This document shows positions 25,327-34,661 of a DNA stretch of 64,000 nt, one piece after another; positions within the stretch are counted from its first letter, which is position 1, and every line of letters begins with the position of its first letter. A program made the position numbers and the translations under genes. Origin of the DNA: Sneathiella marina (GTDB lineage Bacteria > Pseudomonadota > Alphaproteobacteria > Sneathiellales > Sneathiellaceae); the NCBI RefSeq assembly GCF_023746535.1, contig NZ_CP098747.1:998364-1062363 (forward strand). The letters are read 5' to 3'. The notes beneath the pieces are model-generated. The model was not told the DNA's origin. It was given only the letters and a program-made list of their open reading frames with translations, and did no database searches.

Positions 25327-27713
25327 TAGATATCCTTCTTTCCTGATACCTGCACTGTCGTCGCCTTAACCGTTTGCGCCTTGTGTTTGGTTTGCTGTCC
25401 AATTTTCAATATTTCGTCTCGCGGACCGTCTGCGGCGATCTTTCCGTTCCCCAACACGATAATTCTGTCAACGAGAGAAAAAAGGGATGTCCGATGGGTT
25501 ACCAGCAGGAGTGTTTTATCTGCAACAAAGCCTTCCAGGCGATTGATAAAACGCCGTTCTGAGTTCAAGTCCATTGCACTTGTTGGTTCATCTAGCATAA
25601 GTATGGGCGGATTTGGCAGCAATGCCCGCGCAAGGCCAATACTTTGCCTTTGGCCTCCTGACAAGGTTGCACCTTTTTCTCCCACATGCAGGTCATATCC
25701 ATGCGGATGCCGGCTAACAAAATCATGTACTCCGGCAAGTTGAGAAGCTTTTAAAATCATGTCGTCGTCGGCTTGAGGATGCCCCATGGTAATGTTTTGC
25801 CGAACAGTCGCCTGGAACAAGGTAATGTCCTGCATGACGGTGCCGATACTCCGTCGAATATCTGACGGATCAATCTGGCGAATATCCGTGCCATCAATTA
25901 AAACGGCCCCTTCATCTGGTTCATAGAGATTGATCAACAGTCGAGAAATTGTGGTTTTGCCGGAGCCAACAGGGCCAATAATCCCCACCTTTTCTCCAGC
26001 TTTAATCTTGAACGAGATGTCGCTTAACGCGGGAAGGTCTGTATCCGGATATTTGAAAGTAACATTTTGAAACTCGATGTCGCCTTGGATATTGGGGCGG
26101 CTAAGATGTCGTTTTTCTGCAGCTCTCTCAACCGGGAGGGCCATAATGGTGTTCAAACCTTTTAGGGCGACAACTGCTTGATTTAGCCTCGTAAGCAAAC
26201 CAGCAATCTGGCCCAGAGGAGCCATTGTTCGACCGGTCAGGATAGTACAGGCAATCAATGCTCCGACGGTCATCGCTGAATTCGGTTCACTCATCAATAT
26301 TACACCGTAAACCACGACACCTACTGTAACTAGCTGCATAGCGGCTGCAGAAAGATTTATGCCCAAACCAGCGAAGAAACGAGCTGCAACACTCGTTTGT
26401 GCAGTCTTACCAACAAACCGTTCCCATTCCTTTTGCATGTGACCTTCGACGCCCATACTCTTTACTGTATCCAGTGCAGAGATGGTTTCAATGATCACTC
26501 CATGTTTCATGGAGGCCTCTTCTGCGGATTTGGATACGGCATGCCGCATCGGCCATTGTAAAAAAAGACCAATGAGTAGAACTACCGGAATCGCCATTGC
26601 CGGAATAATGACGACCGACCCTCCAATGAGGTAAATAATAAAGAGAAAGATGCCGAGAAAAGGAAGATCAACAAGTGCTGTCACTGTTACTGACGTAAAA
26701 AAATCCCGCAGGGTTTCAAATTCTCGCAAGTGATTAGCAAAGGCTCCGGCGGACGCTGGTCGGGCTTTAACTTGAATATTGAGAACCTGTTCAAAAATTC
26801 GGCTCGAAAGTAAAACATCAGCACGTTTTCCCGCATTATCGACAAAATAACTGCGCAATGATTTTAAGAGCAGGTCAAATGCAATAACGATGATCACACC
26901 GATAGCTAGCACCCAGAGCGTTTCAATGGCTTTATTAGGAACTACTCGATCATATACATTCATGATAAATAGGGGGCTTGCAATAGCAAAACTATTGATC
27001 AAAAAAGCGGCAATAATAACTTGAAGATAGGTTGGCCAAAATTGCCACATAGTCCCCCAGAACCAAGATCCTTTCCTTGGTGTAAGACTTTCATCTTTAT
27101 CCACCCGATATTTGAAGGCGGGCCTGACTAGAATGGCATACCCTGCATACATGGCTTCCAGATCTTCCAAAGGAATGGATTGGCTTCCTTCGCCAGTATC
27201 TGAAAAAATTACTTCGGCAAGGCCTTCTTTGCGCGACAGCAGTATGCAGGCGCGACGGTCTGTTAACAAAACAACAGACGGCAAGACAACGTCAGGGATT
27301 TTTGCAAGCTGCCGATTGGATATTCGTGCGCTGATACCAGCACGTTGTGCCGCGCGGACAAAAAGTTGAGGTGTTAGTTTGCTGTCTTCGAGCGGAAGCC
27401 CATAAATCAATGAATCTGCGGTGCGTGGGCTGTCAAATATTTTTGTAAGAGTGGTAAGACAGCCAAGTAACGCATCCTGATCTGCTCGGCTGACCTCCGA
27501 TAGGTTAATTTTCCAATTTTCTTTCGTCTCATTTCCATTGATTTTTTCTTCTGAATTTGGAAGATTATCTGCATTCGCTGAAAGGGTAGCTGGGTCGACG
27601 TGTTTTTGCTCTCCGTCTCTAGGCGCAAACAGTTCTTGAGCAGTTTTTATGCCCATGTGGCCAGTTTTGGTTTCATCTGTCACAGAGCTATCCTTGTTGT
27701 CCGTCATGCCCAT
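25326..27713 (-). CDS. Type I secretion ABC transporter/permease (LapB-like)
   Basis: This is a 795-residue type I secretion ATPase. After a variable N-terminus, a C39-like domain (about 75-215) lacks the catalytic Cys of true bacteriocin-processing peptidases, as in LapB and HlyB. A six-helix membrane domain follows (about 235-520). The ATPase domain has Walker A (GPVGSGKTT), signature LSGGQRQ and Walker B (ILMLDEPTSAMD). It exports a protein with an uncleaved C-terminal signal directly to the cell surface or outside. The start may be ATG 27713 or the ATG two codons later; GGAAC is close upstream. It heads the leftward operon for adaptor, LapG-like protein and receptor. Confidence 0.94.
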   Translation of the reverse strand: MGMTDNKDSSVTDETKTGHMGIKTAQELFAPRDGEQKHVDPATLSANADNLPNSEEKINGNETKENWKINLSEVSRADQDALLGCLTTLTKIFDSPRTADSLIYGLPLEDSKLTPQLFVRAAQRAGISARISNRQLAKIPDVVLPSVVLLTDRRACILLSRKEGLAEVIFSDTGEGSQSIPLEDLEAMYAGYAILVRPAFKYRVDKDESLTPRKGSWFWGTMWQFWPTYLQVIIAAFLINSFAIASPLFIMNVYDRVVPNKAIETLWVLAIGVIIVIAFDLLLKSLRSYFVDNAGKRADVLLSSRIFEQVLNIQVKARPASAGAFANHLREFETLRDFFTSVTVTALVDLPFLGIFLFIIYLIGGSVVIIPAMAIPVVLLIGLFLQWPMRHAVSKSAEEASMKHGVIIETISALDTVKSMGVEGHMQKEWERFVGKTAQTSVAARFFAGLGINLSAAAMQLVTVGVVVYGVILMSEPNSAMTVGALIACTILTGRTMAPLGQIAGLLTRLNQAVVALKGLNTIMALPVERAAEKRHLSRPNIQGDIEFQNVTFKYPDTDLPALSDISFKIKAGEKVGIIGPVGSGKTTISRLLINLYEPDEGAVLIDGTDIRQIDPSDIRRSIGTVMQDITLFQATVRQNITMGHPQADDDMILKASQLAGVHDFVSRHPHGYDLHVGEKGATLSGGQRQSIGLARALLPNPPILMLDEPTSAMDLNSERRFINRLEGFVADKTLLLVTHRTSLFSLVDRIIVLGNGKIAADGPRDEILKIGQQTKHKAQTVKATTVQVSGKKDI

Positions 27714-28408
27714 CGTTCCAATTCAGGCTATTCGCTTTTATTGCCACAGAAACCAAGAGAATTAACACCAATTTTCCAGTTCCACCGCATGTCAATGTTC
27801 TGTGCTTAATTAGGTCGACAATCGGGCCATTTGATGGCATCGGGAAGAACGGAAGTTCGCCCCACTTTTCAAGTCTGCTAAAAATGTCACAATTTTCATT
27901 AACTAATTCAACACTAGATTAGTGAAAAACCGGTTAATTTTTTGTTTCTTTTTGACATCTTCCTTTACGTTTAATAAGAGCATTTTACAGTTAAAGAACA
28001 TAATGTTAGGCGTTTACTTAATTAGCTACCCGTTCGATAAAAGGTGAAGTGTTTTCGTTAAATTTTCAGTAAAAATTAACCATAACTGATTCTTTCGATT
28101 GAAACTAGCCTTCCAACCTCAATTATGGGCACAGCTCCGATGAGGTGTGATTGTTATGGTATTAAAAATGCAGAAGTTCAGCCTTTATTATTGTGTTATT
28201 TCCGCCACAGCTGGCTTTAAGGGGGGTTTTTAAATAAACGACTTGTACGTATACGGTTGATTGTCGGCTTGTCTTGCCGCAAAATTGTAATAGATTTAGG
28301 AAAATTGAAATTTTATTTCAGATTGTACAGGTCGGATCTGGAAGAATTATTGATAATTGCCGTCGGTTTCTATAAACAAAAAAAATGTTTGATGATTGGG
28401 AGAGGGGA
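27714..28408 (-). other. Long AT-rich intergenic region between divergent secretion genes
   Basis: About 695 bases separate the ABC transporter start from the TolC-like start. The region is AT-rich, has no convincing gene, and must hold the promoters of both divergent units. I see a short hairpin-like CACTA-GAT-TAGTG (27912-27924) and homopolymer tracts, but no clear promoter pair or known riboswitch. A 25-codon frame at 28156 has no supporting evidence. Confidence 0.6.
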
Positions 28409-29752
28409 ATGACGTTCAAAAGTAGGGCAACAAGGACGAGGCGTGTAATTTCCGCTAGTGTTCTGACAGCCGTATTTGGGAGCTTACTGATTACTGGCAC
28501 AGCGCAGTCTGAGACGCTTAAAGAAGCTGTGCAAATGACAGTCTCCACCTACCCGGAAATCGCGGAAGCTTCGGCGAACCGCCGCGCTGTTGATCAGGAA
28601 TTACGCCAGGCTGAAGGTCTTTATCTTCCGTCACTGGATTTAGCCGCGGGCGCTGGTTGGGAATGGACTGACACTGTTACAATTGATAATGAAGAGCTGA
28701 TAAGAACAGAATCCAGTCTCATTTTATCGCAAACGTTACTTGATGGCGGGTTTCGAGCGGCCGAAGTTGACCGGCAGGAAAACCGCGTTGATAGCGCAGC
28801 CTATCGGGTAAAGGAACGCGCTGAGGCAATTGCCCTCGACGCTATTCGTTCTTATTTGGACACTTTGCGTAGTCTCGAAATAGTAAAGCTGGCAACGGAA
28901 AATGTTGAAAAACATCGTCAAACTCTCGCCGAAATTCAAGATCGAGTGGCAGCGGGGCAAAGCGGAATTGGAGATGATCAACAGGCTAAAGCTCGTTTGG
29001 CTGCCGCTCAGGATACATTGGTGGAAACCTTACGTGCACTCGATGACTCCGAGATTACCTATTTGCGGGTTGTTGGTGTTAATCCGATAAACCTGGAATT
29101 GCCGGAGTTTAGTGATGGTACATTGCCCGAAAATATAGATGATATTGTTGCCATCGCCCTTGATACAAATCCAGATATTAAGTTTGCGGAATCTGACGTC
29201 AAAACTTCTCAAGCAGAGATCGATGCAGCCAATTCAAATTTCTATCCCACAGTTAATCTTGAGGTCGGTGGATCGGCAGATAACAACATAGACGGGATTG
29301 ACGGTCATAATGACGATTTTTCTGCGATGGTGCGCCTGAACTATAACCTTTACCGCGGCGGTATTGATATTGGCCGGGAAAAAGAAGCAATTGCTAGAAA
29401 ATCCGAGTCTGAACAGCGAAAATTAAGATTTGACCGTCTAGTTGAAGAAGAGGTTCGTAGAAGCTGGAGTACTATGGCGCGATCACAGGCACGCGCTGTC
29501 GTGTTGTCTGAAGAGGTTGTGGCGAATGGTCAGGTCGCCTCTACGTACGCTCAGGAATTCCAGATTGGACAACGGGATTTGCTTGATTTGCTCGATGCAG
29601 ATAACGAATTGTTCAACTCTCGGACTTCATTGGTAACAGTGGAATACTCGGTACTCTTTTCCAAATATCGACTGCTGGCGACAATGGGGCGTTTGAATAC
29701 AACATTGGGTGTTATATTACCGGAAGAGGCTTTGCCGGGAAGTAAGGGCTAG
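28409..29752 (+). CDS. TolC-family outer-membrane channel of type I secretion
   Basis: I chose ATG 28409 (447 residues) because GGAG lies six bases upstream; an ATG at 28385 is less likely. A signal peptide ends near AQS-ETL. The mature protein has two repeats of long helices and strands typical of TolC/LapE outer-membrane factors, with ETLKEAVQMTVSTYPEI at the start, a QTLLDGGFR motif, and the repeat-two VRLNYNLYRGGIDIGREKEA. It completes the ABC-adaptor-channel set of the type I system. It is transcribed away from the transporter operon. Confidence 0.93.
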   Translation: MTFKSRATRTRRVISASVLTAVFGSLLITGTAQSETLKEAVQMTVSTYPEIAEASANRRAVDQELRQAEGLYLPSLDLAAGAGWEWTDTVTIDNEELIRTESSLILSQTLLDGGFRAAEVDRQENRVDSAAYRVKERAEAIALDAIRSYLDTLRSLEIVKLATENVEKHRQTLAEIQDRVAAGQSGIGDDQQAKARLAAAQDTLVETLRALDDSEITYLRVVGVNPINLELPEFSDGTLPENIDDIVAIALDTNPDIKFAESDVKTSQAEIDAANSNFYPTVNLEVGGSADNNIDGIDGHNDDFSAMVRLNYNLYRGGIDIGREKEAIARKSESEQRKLRFDRLVEEEVRRSWSTMARSQARAVVLSEEVVANGQVASTYAQEFQIGQRDLLDLLDADNELFNSRTSLVTVEYSVLFSKYRLLATMGRLNTTLGVILPEEALPGSKG

Positions 29753-29802
29753 GCCACTTAAATCCAAATGGTTTTTGGCCATGTATCATAGTGTTTTATT
29801 GA

Positions 29803-30450
29803 TTATGGTTCTTTGTGACGCCACCATCCAATTTCATTTACAGAATAAATTGGACGATAATGCTTGATCCGTTTGGCGTCTACAACTTGCCCAATTTGAT
29901 TGTCTAGTACAAGATTTTTTCCATCAAATTCCACAACGAGTATGGCATGGGCAATACCAAGGTTCATGTCCTGCAAAACGACGATTTTCATATCTTCTGC
30001 GGACCACCCCAATGCTCGCAGTGTGAAATATTTTACTATGGCATAGTCTTCACAATCGCCAAATCGGGCAAAAAACTCCTTCGGTATCTCCCAGTAGTCG
30101 CGAACCCCCCAATTCACTGGATCCAAAATATACCGAAATAGGTTCATATGTTGATTAACACGATTAAGCTGCTCCTGCTTTGGCAGCTCTCTCCAATCTT
30201 CAATCAATGCCAGCCATTTTTGATGCGCACATCTATTGTACTTTCCTGACTGGCAGTCTCCAGGCTCTTCTTTGTAGGTTTTGAGAACCTGCCGCCATTT
30301 GGGAAAAGGTTTTAAGCCGTCATAGGGTGTTGCTCGATAACCAAACAGTCCAACCGCTTCCGCATTCGTTGCAAGCGGGCTAACAAGCAAGGCACTACCA
30401 AGAACAAGTGCCAAAATGGACACTCTAAATTTTAATAATATTCCGGTCAT
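29803..30450 (-). CDS. LapG-like (BTLCP) periplasmic cysteine protease, catalytic Cys intact
   Basis: From ATG 30450 the product is 215 residues with a signal peptide (about 1-32); a longer frame to 30498 would spoil the signal. The transglutaminase-like triad is complete: Cys133 in FGDCEDYA, His168 in GIAHAI and Asp183 in VLDNQIG. The ends HYRPIYSVNEIGWW and RDYWEIPKEFF also match the family. LapG proteases cut a diAla-type site in the N-terminal part of large adhesins and so release them from the surface; they usually need calcium. It is divergent from the second degenerate HD-GYP receptor, with 214 bases between starts, and it converges on the TolC-like gene. Confidence 0.9.
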   Translation of the reverse strand: MTGILLKFRVSILALVLGSALLVSPLATNAEAVGLFGYRATPYDGLKPFPKWRQVLKTYKEEPGDCQSGKYNRCAHQKWLALIEDWRELPKQEQLNRVNQHMNLFRYILDPVNWGVRDYWEIPKEFFARFGDCEDYAIVKYFTLRALGWSAEDMKIVVLQDMNLGIAHAILVVEFDGKNLVLDNQIGQVVDAKRIKHYRPIYSVNEIGWWRHKEP

Positions 30451-30664
30451 TACTTTTGAACTTGGTCTTTCAATGTAGCGCGCGCAATATGCGGGCATAT
30501 AAGTTTTTATAGTATGGACAATAAACTCTTAATAAACACTAAAATTTGTATGAATTAAGGCGCAAATTGAGTGTTGCGGATTGCCTAAAACTACATAAAA
30601 ATTTACCTATCTTAAAGGGTTTAGCGGCATTCTACTTGCGTTAGTATCATAATAGAGGTCTGGA

Positions 30665-32782
30665 ATGTCAGAATTCGACGACGAAAGTAACGGAAAAAAC
30701 AAGGCATATACATCTGTCGCAATTGGTATTGTCTTGCTTTTAGCGGTTGTCGTCGCCGGAATTTGGGGCACTTTCAGGTTTATAGATGAACAACGAGATC
30801 GTGATCTTCAGAATTGGGAGATTAGATTGGGCATTGTCGCAGAGAGTCGGGCAGCGAGTGTTGAGGAATGGCTCCGTGAACAGAAACAAGCGATCGGTAC
30901 GTTGGCAAATAATGCTTCTTTGCAGGTTTACTTGACACAGTTGGTGATCGAAACAAACGAGAATGGGAATGCTATTTCAGATGTTCCTGAAGCTGGATAT
31001 CTCATTAATTTATTGAATAACCAGGCCGTCATCAGTGGCTTTTGGGAGCCGGAGGAACCAGAGATAAGAGCCAACGTAACCCGTCCAGGCCGGGCAGGTA
31101 TCGCGCTTACAGATAAAACCGGCAGTCTATTGGTTTCCAGTGGAAATATGCCGCCGCTTAACCCGAATATACGGGCTGCCATGGCGCAGGCGGGCAGTGG
31201 CCAGCCGGCGCTCATTGAAATGTACCAAGGAATTGGCGGGGATCCGACTATGGGCTATGTATGGCCTGTGTTTTCTGTGCAGGGAGAGGAATCTAGTCAG
31301 GAAGTAATTGGCTTTGTCGTGGGCGTTCGTACCGTCAGCTCGTCGCTATACCCGTTGTTGTTTCAGCCCGGAGACATAATGCAAACCGCAGAGACTTATC
31401 TGGTTCGGCGCGAGGGCAATTTGGTTCAGTATATTTCTCCATTGGCGGATGGAACAAGAGCTTTGGAGAGAAAACTGAGCCTTAAGGACACACTGGCAGC
31501 CGCGTTTGCTGTTGACCATCCAGGTGATTTTGCTGCCGCCAACGATTATTTGGGAAATAATGTGCTGGTTACAGGACGTGCTTTATCGGGCGCGCCTTGG
31601 TTTCTCGTAAGAACTGTTGCAGTACAAGAGGCATTGGCGGAAACGGAAGAAAGACTATCCACAATGCTTGGGATATTTATCCTACTCATTGTTGGCGTTG
31701 CAGTTACCGTGATTGCTGTATGGCGTCACGGAACGTCAATTCGAGCATCGGAGCTTGCTTCCAGATACAAGGGTGCAGCAGAGCATTTAAAGGAAAGAAG
31801 TGAATTTCTCAAGATCGTAACTGACCAGCAACCTACAACCATTGCCGTATTTGATGCGGAAGATAAATATACATTTGCCAATCGCGTGGCTGCGGATGAC
31901 GCTGAATTATCTCAAGAAGAAATGCTTGGTAAAAAGGTTGCTAGTGTTCTGGGACCTGTTCATGCGAAGGAAATCATCGAAATGACTGATTTAGTCCGTG
32001 GCGACTTTCAGCCGCGGTCTATGATTACACATCTTTCCGAAGGTGACGCAAATCAGATCATAAAGTCAGATTTTATTCCCTTACGGTCGGCGCGGGCTAG
32101 CAAAGAGGTATTGACTGTCTTTCAAGATATCACAGATGTTGTGAAGGAGAGGGAAAGACGCGAAGCCGTGTTGCGCAGTCTCGTTTCAACGTTAGTTGCA
32201 TTTGTTGACCGTCGAGATCCTTTTTCGGCGGACCAGTCACGTCGTGTGGCTAAAGTAGCCGTTGCGATCGCCGGTGAAATGAAGACTTCCGAGGAAACAA
32301 TCCGTACCGTTGATATTGCTGGCAATCTTATGAATATCGGAAAGATACTTGTTCCGCCGGATCTATTAACAAAAACGAAAAACCTGTCGAATAAGGAAAT
32401 GGATACAATTCGCAATAGTCTTGTTGCGAGTGCAGATTTACTGGAAGAAGTTGACTTCGATTTGCCAGTCGCCGCGACGTTACGCCAGCTTCAAGAGAAT
32501 TGGGATGGCTCTGGCCAGCCGAGAGGTCTGCAGGGAGAGGAAATTGGTGAAGCCGCTCGGATTATCGCTGTTGCAAATGCGTTTGTTGGAATGGTGAGCC
32601 CGAGGGCGTATAGAAATGCTCTGGGCTTCAGTGCTGCTGTCCGGCATTTGTTGGAGGACGCGGATATTCGGTTTGATCGGAAAACAGTCAGTGCCTTGAT
32701 AAATTTTCTCGAGAACCGCGGTGGTCGTGAAGAATGGCAATATTTCTCCCAGAAACCGAATACTGCTGAAGATAAAAAGTAG
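30665..32782 (+). CDS. Membrane receptor: periplasmic Cache-like region, PAS, fully degenerate HD-GYP
   Basis: This 705-residue protein is a paralog-like counterpart of the 685-residue receptor. Membrane segments lie at about 16-38 and 334-354, with a large periplasmic sensor region between. A PAS domain follows (about 380-492), then an HD-GYP-like domain (about 500-690). All metal ligands I can align are lost: HD is Met556-Asn557 (LMNIGK), the later His is Asn584, HHE is replaced in QLQENWDG, and the conserved Asp of the AD motif is Asn638. GYP reads GQP (617-619). The domain must be non-catalytic if the alignment holds. GAGG lies six bases before the ATG. It is divergent from the intact LapG-like gene and converges on a LuxR-type regulator. 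Confidence 0.85.
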   Translation: MSEFDDESNGKNKAYTSVAIGIVLLLAVVVAGIWGTFRFIDEQRDRDLQNWEIRLGIVAESRAASVEEWLREQKQAIGTLANNASLQVYLTQLVIETNENGNAISDVPEAGYLINLLNNQAVISGFWEPEEPEIRANVTRPGRAGIALTDKTGSLLVSSGNMPPLNPNIRAAMAQAGSGQPALIEMYQGIGGDPTMGYVWPVFSVQGEESSQEVIGFVVGVRTVSSSLYPLLFQPGDIMQTAETYLVRREGNLVQYISPLADGTRALERKLSLKDTLAAAFAVDHPGDFAAANDYLGNNVLVTGRALSGAPWFLVRTVAVQEALAETEERLSTMLGIFILLIVGVAVTVIAVWRHGTSIRASELASRYKGAAEHLKERSEFLKIVTDQQPTTIAVFDAEDKYTFANRVAADDAELSQEEMLGKKVASVLGPVHAKEIIEMTDLVRGDFQPRSMITHLSEGDANQIIKSDFIPLRSARASKEVLTVFQDITDVVKERERREAVLRSLVSTLVAFVDRRDPFSADQSRRVAKVAVAIAGEMKTSEETIRTVDIAGNLMNIGKILVPPDLLTKTKNLSNKEMDTIRNSLVASADLLEEVDFDLPVAATLRQLQENWDGSGQPRGLQGEEIGEAARIIAVANAFVGMVSPRAYRNALGFSAAVRHLLEDADIRFDRKTVSALINFLENRGGREEWQYFSQKPNTAEDKK

Positions 32783-32791
32783 GATGGCGAC

Positions 32792-33814
32792 TTAGAGGAG
32801 AGAGGAAGCCTGCAATGCCGCCGGGCCGGTGAGTATAAGTTTTACAACTTCGCTCTGACGGCTGGTATCTGTTTTCCGAAAGACCTGCCGCAGTTGGGAT
32901 CTGACTGTATGCATACTGACGCCCCACTTTTCTGCTAAATCATCCAGCGTGTGGCCATTGGTAAGCCCCAAAGCTAAACGGCCCTCTGCCGGGGTAAGGC
33001 CATAGAGCCCGCAAATGGATTCCACGGAAAGCTCAACCGGCTCAGCTGGGTCAGAAACGAATAGGACAGCTCCTTTTCCAGCGACGCCTGTTCCAATAGG
33101 CGCGACCATGATATTCAGAGGTGAATCATTTTCCATGCGGGTTAATGAAATAGCGAATTCAGCTTCCGATTTATTTTCAGAAGAGGGCGACAGGGTTTCT
33201 GAGAGCAATTTTGACAGTGCTTTATTTTCTCCAGGAAGCGTGGCACGACAAATGCGATCCGGCCCGACAACAAGACCATCGGATTTCTCCAGATAAGATT
33301 TAGCCTTGCCGTTAAAAAAGAGAATTTTTGAATCTGCCGTAACTAAAATTATTCCCATGGGTAAACGGTTGAGAACAGCAGTTGCGGAATCAAGCAACGG
33401 AGCTGATTGCGAGTCCCGTTGATGAATTTCGTGCCTCTGGACTGCGTTGAGAAGGCTGCGAGACATGGTGTCTGTTGTTAGCTGAGCTTTGACCAAGTAG
33501 TCTTGAGCGCCCCGCCGGATTGCTTCGCGGCCGATTTCCTCATTGTCTCCGGTAAGCACGACTATTGGCGAATTGGAAATTTTCTGATGAAGTGCCGTCA
33601 TCATCTCAAATTGACATTCCGCGTCCTGAGTTACATCCAAAAGTATGACGTCTCCGTCCCGGCTGGTACCTTTATCCATAAATTCTTGTAAGTCATGAAT
33701 GTGCTCAAGCGAAAAATGCATAGGCGCAGTATTGGAGAGGAGCCAGCTTAGCTGCTGCGCATCTTCCTCTCGTTTTCCGATAAATCGGACAATAGCATTA
33801 GATTTCTCGACCAT
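32792..33814 (-). CDS. LuxR-type regulator with receiver-like and PAS-like domains
   Basis: The 340-residue protein has a receiver-like N-terminus (about 1-130; GDVILLDVTQDAECQ carries an Asp where phosphorylation is expected, and PIVVLTGDN and GAQDYLVK are typical later motifs). A PAS-like middle follows (about 145-265; RLPMGIILVTADSKILFFN). The C-terminus (about 270-335) is a LuxR helix-turn-helix (YGLTPAEGRLALGLTNG, then HTVRSQLRQVFRKT). It is a DNA-binding regulator, probably two-component-like. It converges on the receptor gene with 9 bases between ends and may control the secretion locus; that is inference from position. Confidence 0.85.
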   Translation of the reverse strand: MVEKSNAIVRFIGKREEDAQQLSWLLSNTAPMHFSLEHIHDLQEFMDKGTSRDGDVILLDVTQDAECQFEMMTALHQKISNSPIVVLTGDNEEIGREAIRRGAQDYLVKAQLTTDTMSRSLLNAVQRHEIHQRDSQSAPLLDSATAVLNRLPMGIILVTADSKILFFNGKAKSYLEKSDGLVVGPDRICRATLPGENKALSKLLSETLSPSSENKSEAEFAISLTRMENDSPLNIMVAPIGTGVAGKGAVLFVSDPAEPVELSVESICGLYGLTPAEGRLALGLTNGHTLDDLAEKWGVSMHTVRSQLRQVFRKTDTSRQSEVVKLILTGPAALQASSLL

Positions 33815-34080
33815 TTAAACCGCATATCCTAGATTTTTTTCAATAGCGATAATGCCGCTATTTCAAATCGCATAACAGCATGACGTGAATTACCTAAAAT
33901 TTCGATAACTTGAGAGCTAAATTATCGTGAACCCCTTAAACTTTTCTGTAATAGAGAAATATGTCAGAATTAAATTCCCTGAGGTAAAAAATAGCCTGAC
34001 TTTGTATGATGATTTGATTACATGCATTCTTTCGCAATCATATCTATTTGAATACTCTAAAACTGGTTATTAAGAAACAA

Positions 34081-34638
34081 ATGTCAAATTATATCGCTTT
34101 TCATAAGCCTTACGGTGTCCTCAGTCAATTTACGGGTGAAGCAGGGCAAAAAACGCTGGCGGAATTCGGCCTGCCTAAAAACGTTTATGCTGCGGGACGG
34201 CTCGACAAAGATAGCGAAGGGCTATTGATCCTGAGCGATGATGGGCGCTTTATCAAGAAATTGCTTGATCCGGACAATGCGCATGAGAGGGTTTACTGGG
34301 TGCAGGTTGAGGGTATTCCTGATGACCAAACATTGGCCCAATTGGCAAAGGGCGTCTTAATACGAAACTACAAAACCAAACCTTGTCATGTTACCCGATT
34401 GGTGCCCCAGCCGGAGCTAGCCCCTCGTGTTCCACCTATTAGAGTACGAAAAAACATACCAACGAGCTGGATAGAAATTACACTCACCGAAGGAAAAAAC
34501 AGACAAGTCCGGCGTATGACAGCTGCTGTTGGACTACCGACGCTGCGTCTCATCAGGCAAAGGGTTGGAAAATTTCGCTTGAGAAATCTCCCGCAAGGTA
34601 AATGGCAAGCTACTGAAAAAGCTGCCATTACTCCTTAA
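34081..34638 (+). CDS. rluE: Ribosomal large subunit pseudouridine synthase RluE-like
   Basis: From ATG 34081 the product is 185 residues; an upstream start at 34048 adds eleven residues without family support. The RsuA/RluB/E/F-type motifs are clear: FHKPYGVLSQF, AAGRLDKDSEGLLILSDDG with the catalytic Asp in GRLDKDSEG, and EGKNRQVRRMTAAVG. No S4 domain is present, which fits RluE. RluE makes one pseudouridine in the peptidyl-transferase region of 23S rRNA in E. coli. The gene stands alone between the regulator and the universal stress protein. Confidence 0.9.
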   Translation: MSNYIAFHKPYGVLSQFTGEAGQKTLAEFGLPKNVYAAGRLDKDSEGLLILSDDGRFIKKLLDPDNAHERVYWVQVEGIPDDQTLAQLAKGVLIRNYKTKPCHVTRLVPQPELAPRVPPIRVRKNIPTSWIEITLTEGKNRQVRRMTAAVGLPTLRLIRQRVGKFRLRNLPQGKWQATEKAAITP

Positions 34639-34661
34639 AGGCTGGCAAAAAAACTGAATTC

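Noticed and set aside
28130-28230. Possible c-di-GMP riboswitch ahead of the secretion channel gene
   Set aside because: The locus made this attractive, but the conserved GEMM core motifs are not there.
28156-28233. A 25-codon frame with a leader-like start ahead of the TolC-like gene
   Set aside because: Ribosome site spacing is poor, it ends 175 bases before the next gene, and there is no coding signal.
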